DNA of 64,000 nt. Origin: Clostridium sp. Marseille-P299 (lineage in GTDB: Bacteria; Bacillota; Clostridia; Lachnospirales; Lachnospiraceae). Location of the stretch: NCBI RefSeq assembly GCF_900078195.1, contig NZ_FJVE01000007.1, positions 62,001 to 126,000 on the forward strand. The letters run 5' to 3'. This document shows positions 52,113 to 61,770 of this stretch, one piece after another. Below the pieces are notes generated by a model that saw nothing but the letters and a program-made list of their open reading frames with translations, was not told the origin of the DNA and made no database searches. Position numbers and translations under genes: made by a program. Position 1 is the first letter of the stretch. The number at the start of each line of letters is the position of its first letter.

Positions 52113-53000
52113 ATGGCTATTTTTACAGGAGCTGGTGTTGCGATTATTACACCAATGAAGGCAAACGGAGATGTTAACTATGATAAGTTAGGTGAAATCC
52201 TTGATTTTCAAATTAACAATGGGACAGATAGTATAATTATATGTGGTACAACTGGAGAGGCTTCTACATTAACACATGAGGAGCATCTAGAAAGTATCCG
52301 TTTTACCGTAGATTATGTTAATAAAAGAGTGCCTGTTATCGCAGGTACAGGATCAAATTGTACAAATACAGCAATGTATTTAACGAAAGAGGCATATAAC
52401 GTTGGAGCAGATGCAGTTTTAGTGGTTACTCCATATTATAATAAGGCAACACAAAAAGGGTTAATTGGACATTTTACGGATATTGCAAAATCTGCTGATA
52501 TACCGGTAGTTCTTTACAATGTACCAAGTAGAACAGGATGCAATATTTTACCAGAAACTGCAGCATACTTAGCAAAGAACGTTGATACGATTGTTGCTAT
52601 GAAGGATGCAACAGGTGATATATCCCAGGTTGCTAATACTGTATTACTTTCCGAAGGAAACTTAGATTTATATTCAGGAAATGATGATCAAATCGTACCT
52701 CTATTATCATTAGGAGGAAAAGGTGTTATCTCTGTATTATCAAATGTGGCACCAAGAGATACCCATGATATCGTGGCTAAATATTTATCAGGGGATACCC
52801 AAGGTAGTTTAGAGTTACAGATAAAATATTTACCTCTTATCCATGCTTTGTTTAGCGAGGTAAATCCAATTCCAGTAAAAATGGCAATGAATCTTATGGG
52901 AATGGAAGTAGGTCCACTTAGAAAACCATTGACAGAAATGGAAGAAGTACACGCAGAAGTACTAAAGAAAGAACTTATTAAATTAGGCTTAGTGAGATAA
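52113..53000 (+). CDS. dapA: 4-hydroxy-tetrahydrodipicolinate synthase
   Basis: 295 residues, a TIM barrel. ICGTTGEASTL, YYNKATQKGLIGHF with the active-site Tyr, VLYNVPSRTG and Schiff-base Lys164 in VAMKDATGD are the family motifs. It condenses pyruvate and aspartate semialdehyde, the first step specific to lysine and diaminopimelate synthesis. Control by the upstream lysine riboswitch fits. dapB follows after 155 bases, which contain no gene. Confidence 0.96.
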   Translation: MAIFTGAGVAIITPMKANGDVNYDKLGEILDFQINNGTDSIIICGTTGEASTLTHEEHLESIRFTVDYVNKRVPVIAGTGSNCTNTAMYLTKEAYNVGADAVLVVTPYYNKATQKGLIGHFTDIAKSADIPVVLYNVPSRTGCNILPETAAYLAKNVDTIVAMKDATGDISQVANTVLLSEGNLDLYSGNDDQIVPLLSLGGKGVISVLSNVAPRDTHDIVAKYLSGDTQGSLELQIKYLPLIHALFSEVNPIPVKMAMNLMGMEVGPLRKPLTEMEEVHAEVLKKELIKLGLVR

Positions 53001-53155
53001 AAATGAGTTGCAAATAATAACACTAATTTCAAGAAGTTGGATATTAGAAAGCCCAATGACTAACTTACGCAATTCAATTGTATTTATAAAAATTTGATGT
53101 ATTTGCAAAGTTAGAATTTTGTAAATAGAATTGAAATAGTAGAAAAGAGGTAAAT

Positions 53156-53911
53156 ATGACACGTATAATCATGGTAGGCTGCAATGGAAAAATGGGGCAG
53201 GTTATTTCAAATTTAGTAAACGAGGATGAATCCGTGCAGATTGTTGCAGGAGTTGATGTATTTGATGATGGTAGAAATGATTATCCAGTATTTAAAAACA
53301 TTGGAGAATGTCTAATAGAGGCGGATGCTATTATAGATTTTTCATCTCCAAAAGGTTTGGATTTACTTCTAGATGTTGCAATCAAAAGACAACTTCCAAT
53401 CGTATTATGTACAACTGGATATTCAGATGAGCAATTAGAGCAAGTTAAGGAAGCATCAGAGCAGATTGCAATCTTACGTTCTGCAAACATGTCCCTTGGC
53501 GTAAATGCTTTATTAAAATTAGTAAAGACTGCGGCTAGAATTCTAACAGAAGCAGACTTTGATATTGAAATCGTTGAAAAGCATCATAATCAAAAGGTGG
53601 ATGCACCATCTGGAACTGCATTAGCGCTTGCAGATGCCATGAACGAAGCATTAAAAAATGAATATTCATATACGTATGATAGATCTAAGGATCGTAAAAA
53701 ACGTGAGAAAAAAGAGATTGGTATTTCTGCTGTTCGTGGTGGAAACATCGTTGGTGAGCATGAAGTGATTTTTGCTGGAACGGATGAAGTTATTGAATTC
53801 AAGCATACTGCATATTCAAAAGCTATCTTTGGAAAAGGTGCAATTTCTGCTGCGAAATTCTTAGTGAATAAAGCACCAGGAATGTACCACATGCAGGATG
53901 TTATTGGTTAA
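53156..53911 (+). CDS. dapB: 4-hydroxy-tetrahydrodipicolinate reductase
   Basis: 251 residues. The N-terminal Rossmann fold starts IIMVGCNGKMGQVIS. VLCTTGYS and SANMSLGVNALLKL follow, and the substrate loop EKHHNQKVDAPSGTAL contains the catalytic His/Lys. It reduces the DapA product with NAD(P)H. It is probably co-transcribed with dapA, since no terminator lies between them and one follows. Confidence 0.96.
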   Translation: MTRIIMVGCNGKMGQVISNLVNEDESVQIVAGVDVFDDGRNDYPVFKNIGECLIEADAIIDFSSPKGLDLLLDVAIKRQLPIVLCTTGYSDEQLEQVKEASEQIAILRSANMSLGVNALLKLVKTAARILTEADFDIEIVEKHHNQKVDAPSGTALALADAMNEALKNEYSYTYDRSKDRKKREKKEIGISAVRGGNIVGEHEVIFAGTDEVIEFKHTAYSKAIFGKGAISAAKFLVNKAPGMYHMQDVIG

Positions 53912-53941
53912 AGTTAAATATAGATAATACGTATAAGTGTG

Positions 53942-54000
53942 AAGGCTATTATGAGATATTTGATAGGAAGATCAAGTATCTGTAATAGCCTTTTATTTAT
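53942..54000 (+). terminator. terminator of dapA-dapB
   Basis: AAGGCTATTA (53942-53951) pairs with TAATAGCCTT (53983-53992), then a T-rich tail. Confidence 0.8.
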
Positions 54001-54106
54001 TACTTTTTTTATTCAGACTTTTGACAGGATGTCTAAATTTTGTTTATAATAAGAATATGGAAATTAAAGTATGAAGAACTATATATTAGAGGAAAAGGTA
54101 TAAGGA

Positions 54107-54395
54107 TTGGTGCTTTTAGATATTTTTTTACCATTTTACAACGGTTATTATTGGTGTACGCAGATACGTAAGCTATCGAAAGTGCCAATAATATTTATAT
54201 CATCGAATACATCTAACATGGATATTGTTATGGCAATTAATATGGGTGGAGATGAGTTTATTACAAAGCCATATGTTTGTGGACGATAATACATTAACTG
54301 TAAATATAACTAGACTTCGTAAGAAGTTGGATGATGCCGGAATAAAAGGCATAATTCATACAAAAAAAGGAATTGGTTACCTGATTGAAGAGTAG
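54107..54395 (+). pseudogene. response regulator remnant (OmpR family)
   Basis: One frame (54107-54289) encodes the central receiver part: LLDIFLPFYNGYYW with the phospho-Asp, PIIFISSNTS and DEFITKP with the Lys. It then breaks off. From 54276 a different frame encodes the end of a winged-helix domain (DDNTLTVNITRLRKKLDDAG, GYLIEE, stop at 54395). The receiver N-terminus and the linker (at least about 80 residues) are missing. This is a decayed BceR-like gene with an internal deletion and frameshift. Confidence 0.75.
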
Positions 54396-54579
54396 CTTAG
54401 TAGTCGTTGGAATATTTTCAGTAATATTTATCATCTATGCGAATAACTTTTTATTAAAGAGAAGAAAAAAGAACTTGCTTTATTTATGCATTGCTGGATG
54501 TGTGGCAGTATTTATTGTATTTTATATGATTATATATAGTAGAACTGCAAAAGTGTACTATAAATTGGTACAAAGATAG
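54385..54579 (+). pseudogene. probable remnant of a BceB/FtsX-type permease
   Basis: A 64-codon frame from TTG 54385 without a good ribosome site. Residues 8-38 (GIFSVIFIIYANNFLLKRRKK, then NLLYLCIAG) match the loop after a membrane segment in Bce-type permeases (pattern YxNSFxxKRRKKEFG). The second half is another hydrophobic segment. It directly follows the response regulator remnant, so the two are probably leftovers of one Bce-type module. It could alternatively be a real small membrane protein. Confidence 0.5.
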
Positions 54580-54627
54580 TATTTCTTGTGGGTACATGGG
54601 TTTTTGTTGTATAAGGAGGCATGGACT

Positions 54628-54711
54628 ATGAAGAAAAAAATTTTTATCGGATTTTTACTCGTAATTTTTATATTTTATATGGTCTTTCCACTCCAGTTGC
54701 AGAATGAGTAG
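54628..54711 (+). CDS. 27-residue single-pass membrane peptide
   Basis: ATG 54628 with AAGGAGG (54613-54619) at ideal 8-base spacing. The product begins MKKKIFIGFLLVIFIFYMVF and ends PLQLQNE, so it is a positively charged start plus one hydrophobic helix. A terminator follows 17 bases later. It may be a genuine small protein or the surviving start of a deleted gene in the Bce relic. Confidence 0.5.
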   Translation: MKKKIFIGFLLVIFIFYMVFPLQLQNE

Positions 54712-54728
54712 AAAATATTAAAGTTTAA

Positions 54729-54799
54729 AGGGCTGTCGTAAAATAGAGTTTTATATGGATGCGCATATGAAACAAATCTATTTTACGACAGCCTTTTTT
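54729..54799 (+). terminator. terminator after the relic region
   Basis: GGCTGTCGTAAAATAGA (54731-54747) pairs with TCTATTTTACGACAGCC (54777-54793), then T6. Confidence 0.85.
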
Positions 54800-54861
54800 G
54801 TTGAGAATTGAGGGATTTCCAAATGCAAAACACATATTTTTCACAAACTTATAAAAAACTT

Positions 54862-54890
54862 TTCACAAATTAATATTAGAATGATATAGA
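54862..54890 (+). promoter_or_regulatory. candidate promoter of the GldAFG-like operon
   Basis: TTCACA (54862-54867), 17-base spacer, TATAGA (54885-54890) with extended TG. Confidence 0.5.
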
Positions 54891-54945
54891 TTGGACAAAT
54901 GTATTAAGGAATTATAGTTGGCCAAAGTAAAAGGAGGAGAAGACG

Positions 54946-56004
54946 TTGATAGAAGTAAAGAATTTAGTGAAAAAATACGGCAATCATGTAGCAGTAGATC
55001 ATCTAAGCTTTACCGTTGAAAAGGGACAAATATTAGGATTTTTAGGTCCAAATGGAGCAGGAAAGTCAACTACTATGAATATGATAACCGGCTATATTTC
55101 TGCGACCGAAGGAACGGTTTGTATCAATGGTTATGACATCTATGAGGAGCCAGAGGAAGCTAAAAAGTGTATTGGCTATTTACCAGAGTTACCCCCAGTA
55201 TATCCGGATATGACAGTAAGAGAGTATTTAAAATTTGTTGCGGATATTAAAAAGGTTGAAAAAAGTAAAAAGAAACAGATGCTACAAGACATAATGGAGC
55301 GAATTCAAATTGCTGATGTAGCGGATCGATTAATAAAACATTTATCCAAAGGTTATAAGCAAAGAGTTGGACTTGCTCAAGCTTTAGTAGGATACCCAGA
55401 AGTTATTATTTTAGATGAGCCTACCGTTGGCCTTGATCCAATGCAAATCATTGAAATAAGAGATTTAATTAAAGAATTAGCAAGGGAACATACAGTAATT
55501 TTAAGCTCTCATATACTTTCAGAAGTAAGTGCTGTTTGTGACTCTGTAATGATTATCAATAAGGGAAAATTAATTGTTAGAGATGAACCGGACCAGTTAT
55601 CAAAACATTTAAAACGTACCGGTGAATTGGATTTAGAGATAAAAGGAAAGAAAGAAGTTATTGAGGAAGCATTAAAAGATATTACTAACATTGATTCAAT
55701 TCAATACAAAGAAGAAACAAAAGAAGGATTACTTCCAGTTCATATTTTAACTGCAGGTGAAGATGATGTAAGGGAAGAAGTATTTTATGCATTGGCGAAA
55801 GCAGAATGTCCGATTTATTCAATGAAAGGATCATCCATGTCATTAGAGGATGTATTCCTTGAACTTACGAAGTCTGAAAAATCATCTGAAAAACTATCTG
55901 AACTATCATATGAAAAAACGTCTGAGAATGAAGAAGATGATACTAAAAGTAATCTAAATAATATTGATAATGAGGAGGAAACGAAAGATGTTAGCGATTT
56001 ATAA
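54946..56004 (+). CDS. ABC transporter ATPase, GldA-like
   Basis: 352 residues starting at TTG 54946 (AAAGGAGG upstream). Walker A GPNGAGKST, signature LSKGYKQRVGLAQAL, Walker B VIILDEPTVGLDP and switch His in ILSSHILSEV. The domain past residue 215 is typical of gliding/multidrug type ATPases. Residues 310-352 form a Ser/Glu/Asp-rich tail of low complexity, encoded partly over the next gene's ribosome site. It energises the permease that follows; the next start overlaps by 17 bases. Confidence 0.88.
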   Translation: MIEVKNLVKKYGNHVAVDHLSFTVEKGQILGFLGPNGAGKSTTMNMITGYISATEGTVCINGYDIYEEPEEAKKCIGYLPELPPVYPDMTVREYLKFVADIKKVEKSKKKQMLQDIMERIQIADVADRLIKHLSKGYKQRVGLAQALVGYPEVIILDEPTVGLDPMQIIEIRDLIKELAREHTVILSSHILSEVSAVCDSVMIINKGKLIVRDEPDQLSKHLKRTGELDLEIKGKKEVIEEALKDITNIDSIQYKEETKEGLLPVHILTAGEDDVREEVFYALAKAECPIYSMKGSSMSLEDVFLELTKSEKSSEKLSELSYEKTSENEEDDTKSNLNNIDNEEETKDVSDL

Positions 56005-56851
56005 AAAAGAAATAAAAGCCTACTTTACCTCTATTGTTGGGTATTTATTTATAGCATTCTTTTTAGCTATCATTGGATTATATCATTATCTACAGAATAT
56101 GTACGGTGAGAGTGCTAACTTTAGCTATGCCTTATATAGTATTTCTATCTTTTTTGTATTGTTAGTACCAATGATTACAATGAGAATCATGGCAGAAGAG
56201 AATAAACAAAAAACGGACCAGTTGTTATTAACATCTCCGATTAGTATAACAAAGATTATCGTTGGAAAGTATCTTGCAGTAATTTCTGTATTTACAGTAG
56301 TTATGGGGATAACTTGTATCTATCCTTTAGTAATGGCTAACTATGGTACCGTTAATTTTAAAATGAATTATGCTGCGATATTTGCATTTTTTTTATTAGG
56401 TGCATCCTATATGGCAATTGGATTATTTATCTCCGCAATGACTGAAAGCCAAGCATTTGCAGCAGTTGTAACCTTTATTGTTATCCTGTTAACTTATTTA
56501 GCTACGGGAATTGGAAGTATTATGCCAACGGATAATAAAACTGCTTGGATTACATTTTCAGTTTTATATTTAATTGTAACCATTATTACATATGTAATGA
56601 TGCACAACTTAACCTTATCATTTTTTATTGGATGTATAGGGGAGATCGCAATTGCTGCGCTCTATTTATTAAATCCGACCTTATTTGATGGTTCTGTAGT
56701 AAAAGTACTTGGTTGGTTTTCTATGATTACCCGCTTTGATACCTTTATTTATGGAAACTTTGATGTGGCTGCAGTTGTATATTATATCAGCTTAATCGTT
56801 TTGTTTATATTTTTAACCATTCAAACGATTAAGAAGAGAAGATGGAGCTAA
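55988..56851 (+). CDS. ABC-2 permease, GldF-like
   Basis: 287 residues from ATG 55988, with GAGGAGG at 55972-55978; an ATG at 55964 would place that site inside the gene. Six membrane segments. MRIMAEENKQKTDQLLLTSP (about residues 63-82) is the coupling motif of this permease family. It works with the ATPase upstream and with the GldG-like and DUF4340 proteins downstream. Confidence 0.88.
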   Translation: MLAIYKKEIKAYFTSIVGYLFIAFFLAIIGLYHYLQNMYGESANFSYALYSISIFFVLLVPMITMRIMAEENKQKTDQLLLTSPISITKIIVGKYLAVISVFTVVMGITCIYPLVMANYGTVNFKMNYAAIFAFFLLGASYMAIGLFISAMTESQAFAAVVTFIVILLTYLATGIGSIMPTDNKTAWITFSVLYLIVTIITYVMMHNLTLSFFIGCIGEIAIAALYLLNPTLFDGSVVKVLGWFSMITRFDTFIYGNFDVAAVVYYISLIVLFIFLTIQTIKKRRWS

Positions 56852-56866
56852 GGGAGGAGGAAAATA

Positions 56867-58360
56867 ATGAAACGTGAATTTGAAGATAAGAATGATATGA
56901 TGCAAGAAGAAAATATCAAAAAAAATAGTTCACATCATACAGATAAGATTAAAAATTCTTTTCGAAGTAAAAAGTTTAAAGGTGGAGCATATGCAACTAG
57001 CTTATCTGCAATTATGATTGTTTTAGTCGTTGTCATCAATCTATTTTTTTCTGAACTTAATATAAAAATCGATTTGACAGCGGATGCAAAGAATTCCTTA
57101 ACAGATGAAACCGTAGAGATGATTAAGAATTTAGATGATAAAATAACCATCTATTACTTAGCACAAAGTGGAACGGAAATTGAACAATTTAAGAATATTC
57201 TAGAAAATTATGAAAAAGTAAATGATAACATAAAGCTTGTATATAAAGATCCAGTGAAATATCCTAAATTTGCGTCCCAGTACGTAGAAGATGAAATTAC
57301 AGAACAAAGTTTACTTATTGTAAATGAGTCCAATAATAGAGCAAAATATTTGGATTATGGTGATCTTGTAGTTGCTGAAATGGACTATACAACATATCAA
57401 TCTACCGTAACGGGTATTGATGTAGAGGGTAGAGTGGATGCTGCAATACAATATGTAACGAATGAGAATCTTCCAAAAATATATGCAGTTGCTGGACATG
57501 GCGAAACTTCTACAACAAGTACTATGACCTCCTTGTTATCAAAAGAGAATATTGAAATTTCAAGCATTAATACATTAACAAGTGAAGAAATTCCAGAAGA
57601 TTGTGATGTTTTATTTATTAATCAGCCACAATCGGATTATACCGAGGAAGAAGTAGAACTTATTAAAAATTACTTCGAAAATGGTGGGGATGCAATTATT
57701 TCAGTAGATTATACTACATCGGAATTACCTAATTTTATATCCCTAATTAATTCCTATGGTGTAAACGTAGTAAAAGGAATCGTATTAGAAGGAGATGCTA
57801 ATTATCGCCGTGGAAATTATGTGAATGAGTTAGTACCTGACATCTCAACACACTCATTTACAGAGGGAATAAAGAATAAAAAGTTTATTGTAGCTCCAGT
57901 TTCAACTGGACTTACCATTGCCCAGGATAAGGATGAAACAATTACAGTAACTCCAATTTTATCAACCTCTGATAAGGCTTACTCTAAAACTGACTATAAT
58001 TCCACAACTTCTTCGAAAGAGAAAAACGATGTGGATGGTCCATTTTATTTAGGACTTGAAGTAAAAAAAGGTTCCGATGAGAATGAAATGAGACTAGCAA
58101 TTTATTCTGGTAAATACATGTTTGATGATTCTTATTTATCAACCAATGTGTTTGGAAATCAAGATTTGTTAATTAACACAGTAAATGATTTAGCTGAACA
58201 AGAAAATACAGTAAGTATCCGTGTTACATCCCTATCGGATGAATCCTTAGTTATGACTTCTGCAGAGAAGAATAGAAATGGTGCAATTGTAACATTCATA
58301 ATTCCACTTGCGTTTATTATTACTGGCGTTGGAGTAACGATTCAAAGGAGGCGTAAGTAA
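56867..58360 (+). CDS. GldG-family ABC auxiliary protein
   Basis: 497 residues. A cytoplasmic N-terminus, one membrane segment (about 42-64), a large external domain and a C-terminal membrane segment (about 470-490) with an RRRK end. NIKIDLTADAKNSLTDETVE, KITIYYLAQSG, IYAVAGHGE and YFENGGDAIISVDY are typical of the GldG/ABC_transp_aux family. In Bacteroidota GldFG with GldA are needed for gliding; in Firmicutes the role is unknown. Its stop overlaps the next ATG by one base. Confidence 0.85.
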   Translation: MKREFEDKNDMMQEENIKKNSSHHTDKIKNSFRSKKFKGGAYATSLSAIMIVLVVVINLFFSELNIKIDLTADAKNSLTDETVEMIKNLDDKITIYYLAQSGTEIEQFKNILENYEKVNDNIKLVYKDPVKYPKFASQYVEDEITEQSLLIVNESNNRAKYLDYGDLVVAEMDYTTYQSTVTGIDVEGRVDAAIQYVTNENLPKIYAVAGHGETSTTSTMTSLLSKENIEISSINTLTSEEIPEDCDVLFINQPQSDYTEEEVELIKNYFENGGDAIISVDYTTSELPNFISLINSYGVNVVKGIVLEGDANYRRGNYVNELVPDISTHSFTEGIKNKKFIVAPVSTGLTIAQDKDETITVTPILSTSDKAYSKTDYNSTTSSKEKNDVDGPFYLGLEVKKGSDENEMRLAIYSGKYMFDDSYLSTNVFGNQDLLINTVNDLAEQENTVSIRVTSLSDESLVMTSAEKNRNGAIVTFIIPLAFIITGVGVTIQRRRK

Positions 58361-59832
58361 TGGCTAAGAAAAAGAAGAGGAAGAATGCACAAACCTTGAT
58401 TGCCTTAGTAGGTTTATTGATTGTTATGATCGTAGCTTATATTCTTCTAATTCAACATAATAAGAAAGAAGAGCAGGCATTAGAAGAGGAAGAGGATACT
58501 TCAATTTCTTTGAATGAAATAGAAGAGTCAGATATAAAAGAAATGCATATATCCAATAACTCCTGGGATTTTACCTTAGTAAATGAAGATGAAATATGGA
58601 GTCTAAAAGGTGAAGAAGCATTTCCACTGGATCAAGATGCAGCGTCTACTTTAGCAAATAAAATGGCATCTCTAACAGCGACAAAGCAAGTGATGGAAGA
58701 TGCTGAGGATTTATCTGATTATGGACTAGATTCACCAGAGATTACTGTAACCATAACCAAAGCAGATGATTCAGTATTGACTTTAAAAATTGGTAATCAA
58801 CTAGCGATTGATAGTGGTTATTATGCTACCTTAGATGATGACAATACGGTTTATGTTGTTGAAGCATTGGTACGTAATACATTTGTCAAAGGTAAAAGTG
58901 ATCTTATGGCATTTGAAGAATTGCCTACTTTAAGCACAGACCTTATTACGGGAATAAAGGTAGATGGTTCTCAATTTTCCAACTTTTCTTTAATAAATGA
59001 TACAAATAATAAAGATGACTTTTCAGGAAGTTTCTTATATCCATGGTATATATCTGGATATTATAAAGAAAATGCCAATGCAGATTTAACAGCCGTAACT
59101 GAATTACTCTCAAATTATGTAAGCATTTCCTTTAAAGAAGGAATTGATTATAAAAAAGAAAATTTAGAACAGTATGGGCTAGACACACCAAAAGATGCAT
59201 TAACCATTTCGTATCGTGAAGAAGAAGATGGAGATGTAAAAGAGTTAACTCTTTATCTTGGAAATCAAGATGAACAAGGAAATTATTATGTGAGACTCGA
59301 GGGCTCTTCTCGTACTTACACAATGTCTGCTAGTAGTGTAACTAACCTATTTGATGTAGATGTATTTTCAATAACATCGAAAACAACCAATATGGTAGGC
59401 ATTGACTCGATATCTAATTTTTCAGTTAGTACAGGTTCCGATAGCCATTTATATACGGTAGATAAGAAAACTAGCACGGATGATGATGGAAATGAAACTA
59501 CGACAGATGTCTTTGGGGTTGATGGTGTAACTTATGATGATGACACTAGTTTTAGAAGTTTTTATCAAAGTATCATCGGATTATCGGTAGATGGTATCTT
59601 GCCAGAAAATGCAACAGTATCCGATGATGCAGTGCTTCATATCTCATTTCAGCTAAAGGATGAAAATGCTTCGGGAAGTAGAACCTATACCGTTGAATAT
59701 TTGCCATACGACGCTGATAACTATGCAGTAAGAACCAATGATAAGATACTTTTTACTATAAGTAAAGATAAGATAACAAATGTAATTGATACAATTAATA
59801 ACTTTAATAGCACAAAGGATACTACGGAATAG
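58360..59832 (+). CDS. DUF4340 domain-containing membrane-anchored protein
   Basis: 490 residues. A basic N-terminus and one membrane segment (about 11-28) precede an external region with two DUF4340-like units (about 70-165 and 240-330), each with the pattern YGLDSPEITVTI or YGLDTPKDALTI followed by LKIGNQ or LYLGNQ and YYATLDDDNTVYVV. DUF4340 proteins commonly accompany GldG-type ABC systems. Here it is translationally coupled to the GldG-like gene, implying a four-part complex. Confidence 0.85.
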   Translation: MAKKKKRKNAQTLIALVGLLIVMIVAYILLIQHNKKEEQALEEEEDTSISLNEIEESDIKEMHISNNSWDFTLVNEDEIWSLKGEEAFPLDQDAASTLANKMASLTATKQVMEDAEDLSDYGLDSPEITVTITKADDSVLTLKIGNQLAIDSGYYATLDDDNTVYVVEALVRNTFVKGKSDLMAFEELPTLSTDLITGIKVDGSQFSNFSLINDTNNKDDFSGSFLYPWYISGYYKENANADLTAVTELLSNYVSISFKEGIDYKKENLEQYGLDTPKDALTISYREEEDGDVKELTLYLGNQDEQGNYYVRLEGSSRTYTMSASSVTNLFDVDVFSITSKTTNMVGIDSISNFSVSTGSDSHLYTVDKKTSTDDDGNETTTDVFGVDGVTYDDDTSFRSFYQSIIGLSVDGILPENATVSDDAVLHISFQLKDENASGSRTYTVEYLPYDADNYAVRTNDKILFTISKDKITNVIDTINNFNSTKDTTE

Positions 59833-59953
59833 AGGTATTTTTCAAGGCATTGTTTCTTGACAGATATCGGTAAAACAGCTATACTTTTTCGTATACAATT
59901 TAGTAAAATTTCTACAAATACGAAAACCTTAGGTAGCTGAGTGGTATTAGTGA

Positions 59954-59995
59954 AAAAAGGCTTTTATCCTAAGTCCTAGGATAAAAGCTTTTTTT
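59954..59995 (+). terminator. terminator of the GldAFG-like operon
   Basis: GCTTTTATCCTA (59960-59971) pairs with TAGGATAAAAGC (59977-59988), flanked by A6 and T7; the A/T flanks make it partly bidirectional. Confidence 0.9.
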
Positions 59996-60087
59996 AAAGT
60001 TTTGTGGAAGTTAAAATAGCATAGTTTGAAATAGTATTATTAAGTGTTTGCTTTGTTACTAAAACAACGGTGTAGAAAGAGGGTAAC

Positions 60088-61758
60088 ATGGAGAAGAGTA
60101 AGAAAATCAGAAATATATGTAAGTTTGGCTTTGGTATAATGATTTTAATGCTGTGTTTAAATTATCGATGGAATTTCGTATATGCATCATCAGCAGATGA
60201 AACAGTGGCCATGAATAAGGAAAGTCTTGTAATGTACATAGGTAGCAGTGAACAGTTAAAAGTAAATGGCAGTTCTGGAGTTTTTGTATGGGAGAGTTTG
60301 GACAAAGAGGTAGCTTCTGTTGATGAGAATGGGAACGTTACAGCTGTAGGAATTGGAAATACACATATCATAGCCAAAGGATATCCAAAATCTTATATCT
60401 GTTATGTAATTGTAAAAGAACCAGAAATTAATAAAAAGGCGGTTACCGTATATCCAAATGGTATCACAGAGCAGTTAAATATTAATGGAATAAAGGATGA
60501 AACCATTGTATGGAAGTCTGAGAACGAAAAAATTGCAAAAGTAACTAGCTTAGGAGAAGTCATTGGAATATCCGTAGGCAAAACTAAAGTGGTTGCAAAA
60601 GTTGGAAGTGAAAGCTATTTTTGTGATATTACCGTAAAAGAACCATATATTAGTGAAAAGAAAATAGATGTAAAAGTAGGAGAAAATCATAGTATTTCTG
60701 TTATGGGGAGTAAGGGAAAAGTTACTTATAAAACAGCAGATAAGTCCATTGCTACAGTAACACAAGATGGGACCATTGTGGGCGTGAATGAAGGAAACAC
60801 AAGTGTTGTGGCAATCTATAATGGCATTAAATACTATACAAAAGTTACAGTTACACAATCGCGTTTAAATACGGATACTGAAGAAGTATGGATGAATAAA
60901 GCTAAAGTAATCACCATTACACTAAAAAACCGACAAAAAAATGAAGATATTAGTATTGAAGATTCGAAAGGAATTATTGATATAAAACGAGGAAATTGGA
61001 AGGGAGATACGATTTCTCTAACTTTAACTCCTAAGAAGGATGGAATGACGGATCTTATTATAAAACGAAAAGATAGCAATGATATTTTAAAGATTAAAGT
61101 TCATGTTTCAGTACGTCGTCTTTTAACCGCAGAAGAAATATATAAGCAATATGTAAATGCGAGTGTTTCAATTATCTCCTATGATGCAGTTGGAGATGAA
61201 AAAACAGGTTCTGGATTTTTCATCGATTCCGGTGTATTAGTTACGAATTATCATGTGATAGAATATGCGAATAATATTGAAGTCGTAGACATAAACGGGA
61301 AAAACTATGAAGTCAAAGGGATATATGATTATGATGTAACGAGTGATTTGGCTTTGCTTGAGGTAGAGAAAACAAATGATGCTATATTCTATATAAATAG
61401 TGAGGTGGTTAAAACTGGTGAGACTATTTATACATTCGGTAGCCCAGTAAAATATATTGGAACTATTTCAGAGGGAATGATATCGTATGCAAATCGCGTT
61501 TTGGAAGGTGTGCACTATATTCAGATTACAGCTCCAATATCGCAAAGTAGCGGAGGCGGTCCATTGATCAATTGTTATGGTGAGGTAATTGGTATAAATA
61601 CGCTGACCGTACCGTCTGCTCAAAATATTAATTTATCTGTAAAGATAGGGTATTTAAAACGTCTAAACTTGAAAAATAAGCGAGAAATTGAAAAGTTCTA
61701 TGAAGAAAATAAAGATAAAGTAATGGATACAGGATTCATTGAAATAATTATTGGATAG
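60088..61758 (+). CDS. secreted BIG2/trypsin-like protein, probably catalytically inactive
   Basis: 556 residues. A signal/anchor segment (about 12-34) precedes three Ig-like BIG2 repeats (about 38-110, 113-187 and 190-255, each with the VTAVGIGNTHI-type core), a linker, and a trypsin/DegP-like domain (about 345-540). His389 (TNYHVIE) and Asp420 (SDLALLE) fit the triad. The serine motif reads SSGGGPL instead of GNSGGPL, which puts Gly489 at the nucleophile position. The neighbouring paralogue has the intact motif. It may bind peptides or act as a decoy or regulator. Confidence 0.75.
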   Translation: MEKSKKIRNICKFGFGIMILMLCLNYRWNFVYASSADETVAMNKESLVMYIGSSEQLKVNGSSGVFVWESLDKEVASVDENGNVTAVGIGNTHIIAKGYPKSYICYVIVKEPEINKKAVTVYPNGITEQLNINGIKDETIVWKSENEKIAKVTSLGEVIGISVGKTKVVAKVGSESYFCDITVKEPYISEKKIDVKVGENHSISVMGSKGKVTYKTADKSIATVTQDGTIVGVNEGNTSVVAIYNGIKYYTKVTVTQSRLNTDTEEVWMNKAKVITITLKNRQKNEDISIEDSKGIIDIKRGNWKGDTISLTLTPKKDGMTDLIIKRKDSNDILKIKVHVSVRRLLTAEEIYKQYVNASVSIISYDAVGDEKTGSGFFIDSGVLVTNYHVIEYANNIEVVDINGKNYEVKGIYDYDVTSDLALLEVEKTNDAIFYINSEVVKTGETIYTFGSPVKYIGTISEGMISYANRVLEGVHYIQITAPISQSSGGGPLINCYGEVIGINTLTVPSAQNINLSVKIGYLKRLNLKNKREIEKFYEENKDKVMDTGFIEIIIG

Positions 61759-61770
61759 GACGGAAAAATT

